DNA of 64,000 nucleotides from Siphonodentalium dalli (GCA_032622095.1 CP136064.1:191385794-191449793); one strand, 5' to 3'. Shown: positions 45,501 through 60,495, counted from the first letter of the stretch. Made by a program: numbers and translations. Notes: generated from the sequence alone by a model not told the origin.

Positions 45501-46620
45501 TGTTTCATATTTTATTGATCATCCCATATTAACATATCAAACAAAACATATTTATAACACAATAATGTAGGATGAGCGAATAGGGATTGGAGCACAAGTT
45601 ATAACAACTTAGGTGGAGCTCCTCTCCCCGGAAAAAAGATGGTGATGCACAGATGAAATATTTAAGTACATAAATGTTGACCACAATACAAAAAGAAATC
45701 TGACAAAATACACAAATACAATATGGAATGTTCAAGATTGGTATGGGGTAAGGGAAGATAGTTTTATATCATATGTTTATGTTTAGTGCATGTTGTTCTC
45801 AATTTAAGTTAATACACAACTGATAATGTTCACCAAATCGCAATGAGTTTATAATATATTTTTGGACAGCTGCGAACAATTGGTAATTTCCTTCATTGGA
45901 AAGTGAGACTGATCCACAAAGTAGATCAGCAACATGAACTTGATATAATCTTATTCGAATTATTTTTTCTTCGAGGTTGGCCCTTTCTGTTCGATAATAG
46001 GGACAAGTGAAAAAGTAATGATCAGCATCCTCGTTTCGGTAGCCACAACTACATTCCGGGTTACTTATTAAGTGATTTTGACATTTGTCCCCATTCAAAT
46101 CGCTGCATTTATTTCGGAGTCTACATAACAAAATTAAGCTTTCCTTTTGCCGCTAGAATAAAACATTGGTGGTTTAAGTGTCCCAAATTGTGGGTTTAAA
46201 AGATTAGAGAAGGTAGTAATTGATGCGCTTTGTTGTGCTATTTTTTCTAGGCCATTCCATATCGAAATCATGGAAGGAAGGAAACTACTATTTGTATGAT
46301 GAGAGCCTGGTACAACATGTCTAACACAGTTTGGATTTCTGAACTCATATCTGTTGTCCGTTATGTCGCAAGTTGTTGGAGGGATTTTGTTTAGTATATA
46401 GGATGGTACATGATTAGTCATGATTTGATAAGTGAGACGTAATTTGTGCCAGTCTCTGCGTTGTTGGAGAGTATTCCAACCAAGTTCACATAATAAGTTA
46501 GCGTTTGAGACAGATCTAGTGACACCACTGACAATTCGTGCTGCCGTAGCCCGTTTATATATAACCATGGGTATTTGCCGGATATAATCGTACAAAAAAA
46601 AAACGCCGTTCTTTTGACTG
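45501..46620 (-). mobile_element. 5'-truncated LINE: C-terminal ORF2 and 3' UTR
   Basis: The minus-strand frame reads RATAARIVSGVTRSVSNANL, LGWNTLQQRRDWHKLRLTYQ, FLPSMISIWNGL and SGKRKA; then, after a frame break near 46132, LCRLRNKCSDLNGDKCQNHL and CSCGYRNEDADHYFFTCPYY (zinc-knuckle-like CxC...H...C). This is the conserved post-RT region of invertebrate non-LTR elements. The 3' UTR ends with AATAAA at 45511-45516. RT and endonuclease are missing. Confidence 0.85.
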
Positions 46621-47334
46621 TGTATTTATCCATGGTGTGTGTGTGTCTCTGTTGTAGGTAAACCTCAGTAACCTGGTGCCTGGTGTTATTGCTTTGAACG
46701 GTAATCATGTTCCACTGGTGTTGTTAGTTGTTAGATTGGTAATGAGATTAGCGGTTTCCATGTCTTGTCTTGTCAAATTTACTATTTGAACTTTGTCTGA
46801 AATAGACGCACTTTTTATACTAGAATTTGCGCAACAGGAGCGCAGGGAAATCGCACGTCGAGTTGGTTTAAGGGGTTTTAGGAAAAGTATTTATATGATA
46901 TAGAGAGGCCAGCAGACCGATACCAAAAAATACTAAATATGCGACTGCATTCAATTTGGGTTTATTTGGATGTCTTTAGTGTAGTTTTGTGGTTATGAGA
47001 GCTCATTTTCCCCTGATTTCTGCTCCATATGCGGTCTTCTCCTTTAAAATTTTTATATGATTTCAAACAGGGGTGGTGCCAGGATATTCCCGACGCATGG
47101 GCTATACGATTCCCCGACAGGGGGTGGGCTTTAGCTACCGGGTTGACCATTGCAGAGCTCATTTGACGGGATGGCTATCCCTCCCGACAGTTGTGGGGAT
47201 TGTATCCCCCTGACTCCTCCACGGGTGCCACCCAACATAATTTAGTATCGATGATTTCTCGTCTTCAGTGGATGCAAGACCGCGCTCTGCCAATCAGGGG
47301 TGTCTTGACAGGGGTGGTTATGCAGGGATCGTAA
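46621..47334. other. No gene recognised
   Basis: No exon or defined repeat; some GT-rich and G-rich short stretches. Confidence 0.35.
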
Positions 47335-47580
47335 CCCCCAACTGTAGTCAAACCTAATGCAACATTAATTGGAAAATTCACACCAAAATTAGGTTGAAAT
47401 TGTTCTCGTAGTTTGTTTTTCCAACAATTTTTTAGTGACGAATTTGTTGTTTTTAGACCAACATTTGCATATTTCCCTTTCAATTGCAAAACTCTGGACT
47501 GAAATGGGCATCAGTTGGCAAATTTCAAACCTAAGGGTGAGTGTCAGGTTAAACATTTCCCCGAATTGGAAAGCTTGAGG
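47335..47580. repeat. TTGGAAAT-family repeat, inverted
   Basis: AATTGGAAAATTCACACCA, TTGAAATTGTTCTCGTAGTTTG and TTTGCATATTTCCC match 30720-30840 in order. Confidence 0.55.
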
Positions 47581-47599
47581 CCAGTCTAGTGAATTTGGT

Positions 47600-48244
47600 T
47601 TTAGGATCAAATATATTAATTAGGGGCCAGAGTATGGGGGTTCTTATAGTTTTGGTTACTTGGTTTAGACAAATAGCTTATTCTCTATAGCCACCTGGTG
47701 AATTCTTTCAAATTTGATTTGAAGCATTATTGGAACCTTCTGTTCCAGATTAGTTCAAGGTGTATAGCTTGACTGATTTTTAGGGAGGCTATTGGTCAAA
47801 TACAGTATAATAGGACAAATTTGGAAACTTTATGCAGGATTGGGAATTTCAAAACAATTCTGATCAAGAACCACTTGTGGATTCTTTCCAAATTTGGTTT
47901 TGAGCATCATAGGGATAACTACTTTCATATTTGTTTAAGGCCAACACTTTAATGAGTTATAGGGCCTACAAATCAGTATCAGACCCTTCAAGAAATTGGT
48001 GGCCCACCAAAAGGGCCACTGCTATTTGTTGCAGAGGTTCTGTTTACTGAATATTCTGTGTAAAAGGCGATTTATTATCAATGGCAATACAGTGGCCATT
48101 TATTTCTCGTATGCTATGTTTGCTGATGAATTGATATGTGTATCATTTGAAATATAGAATGACTCATCTCAGTGGGTTCACATCTGCCCATTTAGTGGGC
48201 CTATTTTTACTTAGTACCATGAGTAGATGAGAATGTCCTATTTT
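47600..48244. other. No gene recognised
   Basis: Contains two loose copies of a phrase like GGTGAATTCTTTCAAATTTG...AGCATTAT (47697 and 47875), suggesting an old ~180-bp duplication; otherwise nothing. Confidence 0.4.
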
Positions 48245-48775
48245 TAATTTGTTCCGAAATCCAAGATGGCCGCCATCTTGAATTTCTTTGGCACACCCTA
48301 CAGGTCGCATTTATGAACGGATTTCTCGAAACTTGCTAGGATTACTTTGTACCAAGAGTAGACGAGAACGTCCTATTTTGAGTCCGTTCCGAAATCCAAA
48401 ATGGCATCCATCTTGAATTTCTTGGGCACACCCTACAGGTCCATTTTATGAACGGATTTTCTCGAAACTTGAGCTAGGATTACATAGTACCATGAGTAGA
48501 CGAGAACGCCCTATTTTTAGTCCGTTCCAAAATGGCCGCCATGGCAGCCATCTTGAATTTCTTTTGCACCCTACAGGTCCCATTTATGAACTGATTTTCT
48601 CGAAACTTGCTAGGATTACTTACTACCATGAGTTGACGAGAACGTCCTATTTTGAGTCCGTTCCGATATCCAAAATGGCGCCATGGCAGCCATCTTGAAT
48701 TTCTTCGGCACTCGCTACAGGTCGCATTTATGAACCGATTTTCTCGAAAGTTGCTAGTGCAATGAGTCAATGAGA
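48245..48775. repeat. Tandem ~125-140-bp repeat with AA(G/A)ATGGC motifs, four units
   Basis: Each unit has TTCCGAAATCCAAGATGGC (or AAAATGGC), CATCTTGAATTTCTT, GGCACACCCTACAGGTC, TTATGAACGGATTT and CTCGAAACTTGCTAGGATTA. Units start near 48250, 48385, 48515 and 48655. Confidence 0.85.
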
Positions 48776-49179
48776 ACATCAAGTTGATTCAGTGTCATGG
48801 ACACTCATTCATATCATCATGAATTTTGTCATGGAGGTTGACAAGGTTGAATTAAATTCATAGTCATTGTCGCAAGTTAAGCTACTGTGTCAGACACTTT
48901 CATTATATGCTATCTACAGTCTAAAGCATCTAACTACATTATGTACCAATGCAAGGTAATGTTTGTTTTTATTCCCAATACAGTTTACATACATGATAGA
49001 TCAGTTAGTATAACAATTAAATAAGATATTTAGAACAAAAGGGATTTGGCCAATCTTGAGACGACGTCGTGTCTGGATATTGCCCGTATATTCGTATACA
49101 GATCCCCGTTATTCAGATATTAAATTTTGGTGCATCATGCACGCAAAGGAAAATATATTGTCAGCAAATCGCGTGTATT

Positions 49180-49580
49180 TTGACTCTCCCTCTTTGTAAT
49201 TCAAAATGTCCCATTTTTTGAAACACATATCGTTTATATCCCTATTCACCGTGAGAAAGTTATCCCTGTCCACTGTGACAACTTTCTGACTTCGAAGTTT
49301 ATGAATGTCCCTCTTTGTCACACTTCAATATATTGATGTCCGTATTTTGAAAAGACGAGGGAAAAATTGTCCCTCTTTGTCACACTTCAATATTTTGATG
49401 TCCATATTTTGAAAACACAAGGGAAAAATATTATGTCCCCACTTCGAAAACACAGATCGTGTATTTTCCTGTCCCCTATTAACAAATTTCAAACCCATGG
49501 GTGTATGTCCCCTTTTCTCACACTCGAGAAAACACACGTGTATCCACCCTGTCCACCATTAGTATGTAAACAACCCGACT
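49180..49580. repeat. Short tandem units built on TGTCCCTCTTTGTCACACTT
   Basis: GTCCCTCTTTGTCACACTTC occurs at 49307 and 49369 (62-bp unit, nearly identical). Diverged versions with TGTCCCC and TTTTGAAAACACA continue on both sides. Confidence 0.75.
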
Positions 49581-50096
49581 TTCTATTTTGAGATTCGGTG
49601 GATGATTTTGTGTTTTCGTTTGCTCGTGACGATATTATGTTCATTGGGACATAACTCTATCAGTTTGAAGGCTGTGGCATAACGATTTGAGGTGTTCCCG
49701 ATTGGAGGTCTGTGACACTTGTCCCCTATTCGACACTCATGCGAGTAAGGGTGTGTATGATTTCGAATTCTAGGCAGAAAAGGATTTAATTCACACATAC
49801 ACACACACACACACCCTTGTTTGTATTACATACGTTGTGGGGACATTTCTTTAGAAATTCAAACAATACCGTAGTTGTGAGGACCTCGTTATTTCGTAAA
49901 TATTACAAACTCGGAGGGTACCTTTAACGAAATAACGGCAATCTTTGTAACGCATGCGTAGTATCATTTCCGCCTAGTGCGGACGAAAAAATATCAAAAA
50001 TTTCTAAAAATACAAATTTCCGTCGCCTTAAGGGAAAAAACTGTTAACATTGTGAGGACATTGTTTTACTATATGAATGTCCTCACAGAGATGGGT

Positions 50097-50172
50097 TAAC
50101 ACACTCACACACACACACCCTCACACCCCCCCACACACACACACCCTCACACACACACCCTCACCCTCACAC

Positions 50173-50217
<45 letters not shown>

Positions 50218-50300
50218 CACGCGCGAACACCCCCACACACCCCACACACAAACAAACAAACTCACACCCGTGCACGCACGCCCGCCCGCACGCACATATA
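50097..50300. repeat. (CA)n-rich microsatellite
   Basis: Long CACACA runs with CACCCTC interruptions and a CGCACGC end. The frames over it are artefacts. A possible small element with TGTGGGGACATT/AATGTCCTCACA ends lies just upstream at about 49836-50089. Confidence 0.95.
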
Positions 50301-51879
50301 TCATGCTGTTCAAGGATGCACTCTATACACTGCCTGTCATAATAGTTAATTTGAGGTGAGGGGAAGCAAATGTAGAAATTATACAATTTGTATATGTGTA
50401 TAATTTCTATTTTCTGTTTTTATTTTCCGTTTATGATTTTACCATACTAACTTCAGACATTTCCCTCTATTTTCAGATCAATATTAACCTCCAAGATTGA
50501 GCGATTGGGTGACATGGATAATGCTGTCTATCACATGGATAGCTGATTTTTAAGATTCATAGCAATGAATTATATTATGTTTCTCGTAAAGGGGACGTTG
50601 CTGTGGATATAAATGTATCCGCAAAAGTTTTATTGCGAATAAAAATCAGGCGTAAATTTCACGTATATTTGAAATTTAAAGCATCCACATATGTATTATT
50701 TCAAATATAAATGGTGCTTACATTGCACGTATATTTGAAATATTAATTACCACTTAAATGTGGAAGAACACGTGTATGTTAATCCCACGTATATATTTAA
50801 AGTTTATGAAAATTTACGTGATCTGTATATGCCGTAAATCTAGACATACAATGGAAAATGCGTGACGTTTAAATTAAATTAAATTCCAAATTTGGTGTGC
50901 GTGTATGTAGTATAAACGTGGTTATACGCTAACATATATGGACACGGTATTGTTGAAATGTTGATATGCATTTATTAAGTGGTTATGATAAGAATTTCAA
51001 ACAATTAATTATCATCCATATGCAGATAGTTATAGACCGACTCCAGGTTCATATTAAGCTAAACTATCATTGAAACATCGCATGTAGCAGCACACCAACA
51101 TTTGAAGGATGTATATACTTGAACAAAAGAGGGGTGGTCAGTTAAAAAAAAACAGAATATCGACTTACAAGATAAATAGTATACATTGGCTACATCGACT
51201 TATAAGATAAATAGTATAATATATTAGTAATATGCATGATGTATCATTTAGATGTGAGGACATGCCCTGCTAATATATGATATGGGGTTTTATAAACAAC
51301 GTACATTGTATCACTCAACTAAAGATTTCAAGACCACATCTATACTTCAATGCACAGTCTCAACTAAATGCGTCCAAGGCCATTATATGTTATTCACATT
51401 GTCAGTTTAGCTGCATCCTTGAAAAAGCTTCTTTGTGCTTGGCTCAATGCCAGTTTACCTTTAATATTCATAACCCGTCGCGATAAGATCATAAGAGGTA
51501 TCGGAATGTGTTGTTCGTTCTCTAGCGACCCTTCTTAGTTCTTCGATACTCTGAATTCCGACTTTAGTATAATAGCACCGAAGCTATCCCCGACATATCC
51601 GATGCCGCGACCACTCTTGTCTATATAGGCTAAGTGGCACATCGCGTTGGGATATTGAATTATTTTTGACTCTAAGCTTGTTATATTGGGTCACCACGAA
51701 CTTTTAAGTTTTATGCTATATATATTCTCTTAATTCGATCAGGAAATATTTACACTAATCAGAACCAAGATGATGGTCATTTAATGTTTTCGATAATCTT
51801 AAGTTTTATACTGATGCTCTTAGCACACTGACCGCAGAATGTGGCAATACTGCATGTTCTGCCAATTTCTTATACGTGG
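50301..51879. other. No gene recognised
   Basis: Repeated CACGTATATTTGAAAT phrases near 50660-50810 form inverted and direct short repeats. No exon found. Confidence 0.4.
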
Positions 51880-53728
51880 ATTATAAGTAGTTGCTCACCT
51901 TTATCGCGATTAATTCGTCCCACCAATAAAGAAGTATTTATTTATGTACAACTGTGCGTACTTCAGACGTTATAATGTTTTTAAATTGTAAAGTCGACGT
52001 GGTTGAAATTGACGTTTGTTTTATTTTTTTGTTTAAATATTTTTTTGTTTTTTATTGGGATCCTAACATGAATATCATAGACACATTAGTTAGCAAAAAA
52101 TAAAGATGGCAATTGGGTTTTACATAGATATGTATAAATAAATCTAGCGGGTTAGACTAAGAATATTTGAGGTTACCTGGCTATCAGATCTCCACGAAGG
52201 TACATATGTTTAAATACATGTCCATGTACTCCTATGTTCATGGTGCTACACTGGGTAATCATTCTGAGTTTAAAATAAATATTGCTATATATCAGCTGCA
52301 TGTGCCCGACACAGAGCGAGATTTTAAGTTGTTTATGTTAGGATATGAGTTTGTTCTAAAAAAATAAAGAATTTCTCTGTATCGGGTAGATGTATCTTTG
52401 TCAGATCTTTGGATGATCCTGAAACGTGATCTGCTACTGACTGTGATTTCTTTTATCTCAGAAAAAAGCTATTTGTGACTGCATACTGTGACCACTATTT
52501 GTTATCTTGAATGAGACCCAATTTATGTTATAATACGTGAGCCATTATATCATGCCATCCTCTGACGGTTCAAGGTCCCTTTTCATGCAATAATACATGT
52601 ATCTCTTAAATAGAATGATAAATATACTTTTAGTGCATTATTCTATGTATCTGTTTTGCTAGCTTACTATATGAATGCCATGATACCCTTCCCCATATTA
52701 ATATGCCAGTTGAGAAGATATCATTGTTTAAGTGACTTAATTGGTGGAAACCCGCGACTAAGCAAGTTTGTATCAAATTTGGTGCTCACACCTCTCACCA
52801 TAACGGCACCAAATTAACGTATTTAAACCACACGATTAGATTCCCCATGCAACGGAGAAGAATATGTATCAATTTGTGGAAATCGGTGCTAAAATATTTT
52901 TAACAATTTAGGTGTCCCTCTCTTGACATCTTTAAACCACACAATCAGACTACTGATATCATGGGGATGATTATGTATAAGTTTGGTAGTAAACGGCGAC
53001 TAAACAAATTATTATCAAATTTATTACACTCCCATCTCTCATCCAAACGCCACAGATTTGGCGTCTTTAAATCTGACGATTATATTCCTCGTATCATGGA
53101 GAAGAATGTGTATCAATTTGGTGGAAATCATAGCTAAAATATTGTTATTAATTGTGGTGCCCCTCTCCACTTCAGTGCACCCATGACTCGAATGACGCCA
53201 TTTTTGACAGCTTTACGCACCGTTAGATATAGACCTCTGATATCATTGAGATGATTATGTATTCGTTTGGTAGTAATCGGCAACTAAACTAATTATTATC
53301 AAATTTAGTACCCCATCTCGCATCCAAACGGCACCAATTTGGCTTCTTTCAATCACACGATTAGATTCCTTGTATCATGGAGAAGAATGTTTATCAATTT
53401 GTTGGAAATCGATGCTAACAATTGGTGCCCCTCTCCACTCCTGACCCGAACGACGCCAGTTTGGATATCTTTAAACCACACCATTTGATTCCTCATATCA
53501 TGGTTATCATTGTTTAGTTTGGTGGAAGTCGGCGACAAAAAAATGTGCCTGCACTCCCCATGTTGTGTCCCTGACAACAACAGCGTCAATTTAGAAAATT
53601 CTAACCCACACCGTTATCTTCCTCTTAAAAAGTGGCCCCTGTTACACCCCTTTGTGTCCATCTAGATGGCCCCCGTGAATTTCTATAGAACACAGACAGA
53701 CAGACATTCGCAAATATAGATATAGATA
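51880..53728 (+). repeat. Interspersed repeat copy A, with ~140-bp subunits and CAGACAGACA end
   Basis: The start (TTATCGCGATTAAT, CCACCAATAAAGAAGTATTT) matches 63895-64000. From 52563 it aligns to copy B: TGCAATAATA.ATGTATCTCTTA and ATGCCAGTTGAGAAGATAT. Inside, subunits repeat TGGAAATCGGCG, TTTAAACCACACGATTAGAT and CATGGAGAAGAATGTGTATC. The end is ACACAGACAGACAGACATTCGCAAATATA. Confidence 0.75.
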
Positions 53729-54280
53729 TCGTGAGGGTAAAGAGTTGTTGTTATAGTACTATAGCATACATTGGTTAGAATGGATAACGATTTTTCCCTT
53801 CTAATTGATAGATTGGAATTATGGGCGCCTTCTTAACCAAATATAACTCATAAAATAAAGTTTTGTTCTTTTTAACCTGCCAGGATTATGCCGGGCAAGA
53901 CTGCTATATGTACATACTAGGTACGTATACATCCAAGAAATGGAACAAGACATTTTCCTGCGAAATAATGTTAAGTATAAACAAGACGCGGACTTTGATT
54001 GCTGGTGTCAGAACCCCGCCAAACGCGTACAATGTATATAGCTTTTAACGGCAGCCAGAGTCGTTCTTGAGTTGACAGAAACTGTCAACCGTTGACACCG
54101 TGGATGTTTTCAAAAGGGCCCGAGCCACTTGATGCGGTCAGTTGAGTCGATTTTACACATAACTCTCGTCATATACACGCTCTGAGTACCCTGTCGACAT
54201 TTCCGAGTACATTGGATGCTGTCGGTACCTCCAACTCACGATAACGTTTTGTTGGCGATCGATCTGGTTGGTTCATTTAG
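53729..54280. other. No gene recognised
   Basis: Unique-looking spacer between two repeat copies. A 61-codon frame at 53863-54048 has no recognisable domain. Confidence 0.4.
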
Positions 54281-55628
54281 AAAGGTCCCTCATTGTGCAA
54301 TAATATATGTATCTCTTATACAAAAAAGATAAACATACTTTTAAAGCTTTTTTCTATATATCTGTTTTTGCTAGTTCACGATATGAATGACCTGATTCCC
54401 ATCCCCATATAAATATGCCAGTTGAGAAGATATAATTGTCCAAGTGACTTAATTCGGTCACCATATATCGAGGTTGAGAAATTTGAACGCAAAAATCTCT
54501 TTAGAACGAATTATGGAGATGACTAAATATAACTCGGGTGGATGTCGACGACTAAAACATGTTTATCAATGGGAGTGCTCTCTCCATCCCTGACCCAAAC
54601 GGCACAAACCGTTGCGTCTTTAACCCACATGATTTTATTCATTGTACATTAGAGAAGAACGTGTATGAATATGGTGGTGGAAATTAGTGCTAAACATATT
54701 TGTATCAGCTTTGGTGTCTCTCCCCTCCCCTTCATGGCTCGAACGGCACCACTTTTGACATATTTAAACCATTTCAATTAGTATGTCATTAGCATGGATA
54801 TAATGCGAGACGATTTGTATCAATTTGTTGGAAATCGGCGCTAAAAATATTTGTTTTTATCAATTGTGGTTCCCCTCTACCCTCCGTTACTCGAGCGGTG
54901 CCACATCATGGATATGATTATGTATAAGTTTGGTGGAAATCGGCGACAAAACGATTTCATCATGTTTGCTTCCCATCCCCTTTTCTGCCCCTGAAATCCT
55001 TGACTCAAGCTGTATACCACTTTTGACATATTTAAACAGCTCAATTAGATTTATTATCAAGTTGACTATATATATATATAGAATTGGTGGAAATCAGCGA
55101 CTAAACAAATTCGAATCAAATTTAGTGGCCCATCTCTCACCCAAATGTCACCAATTCGGCGTATTTAAACCACATGCTTAGATCATGGGGAAGAATATGT
55201 ATCAATTTGTGGAAATCGGCGCTAAACATATTCTTATCAAATGTATAACCCGCCCATCTGTCATTCAACTGGCACCAATTTGTGTCTTTCTATCACACGA
55301 TTAGATTCCTTGTGTCATGGAAAATAATGTTTAATAATTTGGTGGAAATCGGCGCTAAAAATATATTTATCAATGTTGGAGCCCCTCTCCCCTTCCGTGT
55401 ACCCCTGCCTCGAACGACGCCACTTTTGACATCTTTAAACCACACCATTGTTGCTGTCCCTCCCCTTTATGTCCCTGATAACAACAGCATCACTTTAGAA
55501 ATTCTAACCCGCACCGTTATCTTCTTCGTAAAAAGTTACCCCTGTTTCACCCCTTTGGTGCCATCTAGATGGTCCGCCTTGAATTTATATAGAACACAGA
55601 CAGACAGACATTCGCAAATATATATATA
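54281..55628 (+). repeat. Interspersed repeat copy B
   Basis: Same order of subunits and the same ACACAGACAGACAGACATTC end as copy A, in the same orientation, with different subunit numbers. Confidence 0.78.
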
Positions 55629-56189
55629 GTCTCATATATATATATATGACATTAGAACGCACATACTAATGCCCGGTGCAATATTCGTCAAAGATGTCAG
55701 ATATCGTGAGTTGTTAGTCCTGGTTCTGACGTTAGAACGATGGACCAATTAGTGTGCAAAAGTGTTCAATATTAGCCAGTTTCTTTGCAAAATATGTAAA
55801 ATCAATTTCCTCCTCGAAATTTAAATTGCCATTGAGTTTCGCAAATTTCACGGTTTACTGTTCTGGTGTATCCCAGACAAAGCCATTATCAAGGCGGGCC
55901 TGGGGAGCTCCGATAATCCTTATAGTCTTTCCTATAGAAAGTTAATTTCAACATAACGTTATTTGATAATTTTGGACCCCACTCCAATTCTGATCTCTGA
56001 CAACAACCAGCGACCACAAAAGGATACCAATGTCATAAGAGTGATATATACAAGACCCCAACACAATGGGTATGTCTTGGCAAGTAAACGCCATTTGTGT
56101 TGTCGTGTTGAGTACTTCATTCAACGTTCAAGCATTCAAGCACCAAAAGTCCTCAGTTGATTAGCTACACTGGTGTAATTCGTCGATCC
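55629..56189. other. No gene firmly recognised
   Basis: A minus-strand frame at about 55735-55945, interrupted by one stop, has protein-like composition (IRIIGAPQARLDNGFVWDTP; VKFAKLNGNLNFEEEIDF) but no family was recognised. Confidence 0.25.
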
Positions 56190-56790
56190 ATTGGATACTA
56201 TAAGCTCATTTATTTTTCTTTTATGGCATGAACAGTATTTAAATTTTCACTGTTTTCGGGTTCCAAGAACTTCTGTAAAATATATTTGTTCAAAAGTGCA
56301 GTTCATATCCATGATAACATATCAGAAGATCATCATGACTCGAGATAAAACTTAATCATTCTTGATTCGTGAAATGTATTAATTATTTTCACTTAGAAAG
56401 GGAACTACCGATAAATAAAGTTATATATTTGAGAATTTTCATGTCATGCCTGTTGATCAATGGAAAATTGAGCTAAGATGAGTTCTTGGTTGTTGGTTCA
56501 TAACCAAGTTGAAGCTGACCACATATTTCTCAACACTGTGACCTAATTCCAGTTGATTGCTCCCTGCTTGAGTGGACCACACTGCATATCAACATTTGTT
56601 GTCATTGGGCTGGAATATGTGTTACTGATGTATTCTTCATTATAATATAGTGTGATATGATGCTATATTCCGCTATTAAAATATATCTCAACATTATGAT
56701 ACACCTGAAGCATCTTCCCATAGAGCCAAGGCAATAAGCAATTTGGTGATTGGAGTGCTATGTGAAATTATTAATTAATTTTCACTAGCT
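56190..56790. repeat. Interspersed repeat, second copy of 42513-43440
   Basis: Shares TTTTATGGCATGAA, GAACTTCTGTAAAATATAT, GATTGCTCCCTG, CCATAGAGCCAA and GCAATTTGGTGATTGGAGTG, in the same orientation. Confidence 0.75.
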
Positions 56791-57957
56791 GGTGTGCAAT
56801 TACCTCTCTTCTATAGCTTCTGGTACAGACCATACAGTACATAGTAAAACAAGAAGCAAATGCAACGTGGACACAGATGACTATCATATGGTTCAATATC
56901 CGTATGGACGAACGGGCCTGGGGCTGTAGCCCAGAACTTTTTGCAAGTTTAAGATTTCGGGAAGTATTTGGACAAAGTGGGCAAATTGTAGTAGTTTTCA
57001 TATTTGTACCTGAATTATAAAAAAAACATTTGGCTATGTTTTTTAATGTATTATGCTATATTTATGTGCATATGCAACAATCATAGATCAATATTCTGCA
57101 AACAACACTTACTGGGTTACACGTTTGCAAATATCATTCGGGAAAAAAGGTTGACCCCCCTGTTGAGTACCAGTGAAACTGGTAGTCTGGTACAGTCTAT
57201 GTCGGTATGTTAGTATTTTCCACAGGAGCCTGAGCCTAAGTATTAGGGGCCGCGACATATTTTTAAATCCACATTGTTCTATGTATTATAGTAGCTTTTG
57301 AGCGCAATGATATTCCACGACTGGTGATCCATATGACAAGAGTAATCATTTGCGTCCAGTTTTTCTCACAAACTGTCATGAAATACGCCCGATACCGTAC
57401 CTACCCCATTACGGTCGTTGCTGGGTTTGCCGATATCGGATACCCACAGAATATGTTGAGTGGAATTGTGTACTGATTCGAAAAAAATATAAAACCATTT
57501 ATGTACAAATTTTGTCTAGGTCAAACTCTATGTGGACTGGACTGGTAATAACATGTCAGGTTACATTTGTACCTGATATTTTCTGACAGATATATTCTTG
57601 TAGCTTCATGTGAATGAGCTATTAATATATATACGTAAATGTAAAAAACTAAATTAATTACGGATCCGAAGTTTTTATATAATTATTGCCATCATTATTT
57701 ACCTTCTGGGAAATTTACTGAGAGACTCAACGCTCAAATTAGTCGTCTCTAATACAAGCCTGTCATATTACATATGGCACTATGCCGAGCGCGATTAATA
57801 ACTAACCAAAGCTTTTTTAACATTTGAACAATGTGGAATTACGGATATTGTTTTATTAACACATTGACACGTTGGGTGTTGTTATATTTACCACTATTAT
57901 TAATATGCGATGCTCAATTCGTATATAAGACAATTGCATATATTGTTCAGGTAACAT
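56791..57957. other. No gene recognised
   Basis: Downstream flank of the actin gene. No exon or repeat family identified. Confidence 0.4.
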
Positions 57958-57963
57958 TTTATT
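57958..57963 (-). terminator. Actin poly(A) signal AATAAA
   Basis: The minus strand reads AATAAAATG about 60 bases after the actin stop, a normal position for a poly(A) signal. Confidence 0.7.
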
Positions 57964-58023
57964 AACGAAAACACCATTGCTATGGAGTGATATACTCAAC
58001 ATAATGGTCATTGTCCTTTTCAA

Positions 58024-59067
<1,044 letters not shown>

Positions 59068-59525
59068 TCACAATATTACGTATCATTTGACAAGTCACAT
59101 GACTGGTACTGATTCAATTATTTATAGTGATATAGGGGGTAGCAGGAAGACAGCCCGATAGGGCTAGGCTAACCCCCAACAATATACAACATTACCTTGT
59201 ATGTGTTACTTCCATTGTATTATTCATGTGTATATTGTAAATGAATTATCCTATCCTATCCTATAAAATATATGATTTTAAATTTTAGTTGGTGTCGTGC
59301 CATATGTGCACATCTTATTTCATGTACATGTACAAGATGATAGTCACGACACTTAACAAGTACAGTATGTATATATAGAATCGCTGATGCGGTTGGTACC
59401 TTTTCGTGGCTCCTATATATTATACTAAGTTATTGTTTTGTCTAAACTTTGTTGTATTATAATAAACTTGCTAATTTGTTTAAATCTTCTAATTTTAGAA
59501 GCTGCATGAATTTTTAAGACAGTAC

Positions 59526-59612
59526 CTTGCGACTCAAAGTCCGACGTCAACACCACACGGCCACGATCTCTTCGGTGACCGTGTGGTATTGAGTCAGACT
59601 TTGAGTCGCAAG
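59526..59612. repeat. Hairpin with ~39-bp arms in the actin intron
   Basis: CTTGCGACTCAAAGTC at 59526-59541 is exactly mirrored at 59597-59612. Pairing continues inward through TCAA.ACCACACGG. An outer inverted pair, AGAAGCTGCATGAATTTTT-like, lies at about 59495-59525 and 59684-59715, so it may be a larger foldback. Confidence 0.75.
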
Positions 59613-60495
59613 CCGCTCTCACCGTCACGGGCCGGGTCTCGAATTCCTCCCAATCCCTCTATTTGTTACATACATATATTGCATTTTGTCTCAAAAATCC
59701 GTGCAGCTTCTAAATCGGCGTCTTGTGTGATATATTATAGTCCCAGGCATTTACGAAGGGCAACGCTTGACGTGTCTGGGATACAATTATACATAACATG
59801 CATATTGTGCCAAATATCTAGCATACTTCTAATTTTAAGTTCTGCTTGAACGATCGGTTGATCTCCAGAACATGCCGACAATTGACAAAACTTGGTGTTG
59901 AGTACAGTTGTGTCAAAATTGTTCACGTTTTACAAAGCACGTAACATATACATATAGAACCTATATATAATTATGTATCCCTCGCAACGTGGTGTTTGAA
60001 CTGAGTATATATAATTATAGCTAAAATAACTTAAATAAGGGTTCTCATCTCGCTGATACGAAAAGTTTGTTAAAAAAACCCAACCATCGACATTTTATAC
60101 GCCAACATTGAAAGGTTTGGTACCGGTAACAAAACATACAAAACACGGGGAATATTTCCGACAGAACTTTTCGATATACAATGTAGCTCCGCACTGAACG
60201 TGTTTTCTTTCTTATAATTTATCATGCGTGGATGTGACCTTCATGCAAAAAAAAAACTGGAGAATAAATGGGGCCCGTTTTCTCCGAAGAGGTAATCTTT
60301 ATTCCTCCAATATAACTGTTCGTTTGAGACACATAACATCCATATAATATGCATATAATTTACGTTTGATATTCGGTATACACGTATTTACTGTATTTAT
60401 GAACCAAGTTTGTATTAACGAAGCAGGACAGGAGTGTGAAAAAAGCGAGTATTACCATATATAGGTACATGCATGCTTTAAAGAGGGACTGTACA

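Noticed and set aside
50077-50386. Thr/His/Pro-rich and Cys/Val-rich frames
   Set aside because: They derive from the CA microsatellite.
55735-55945. Minus-strand frame with protein-like composition
   Set aside because: It is interrupted by a stop, has no recognised family, no splice sites and no second copy. Noted only as a region to check.
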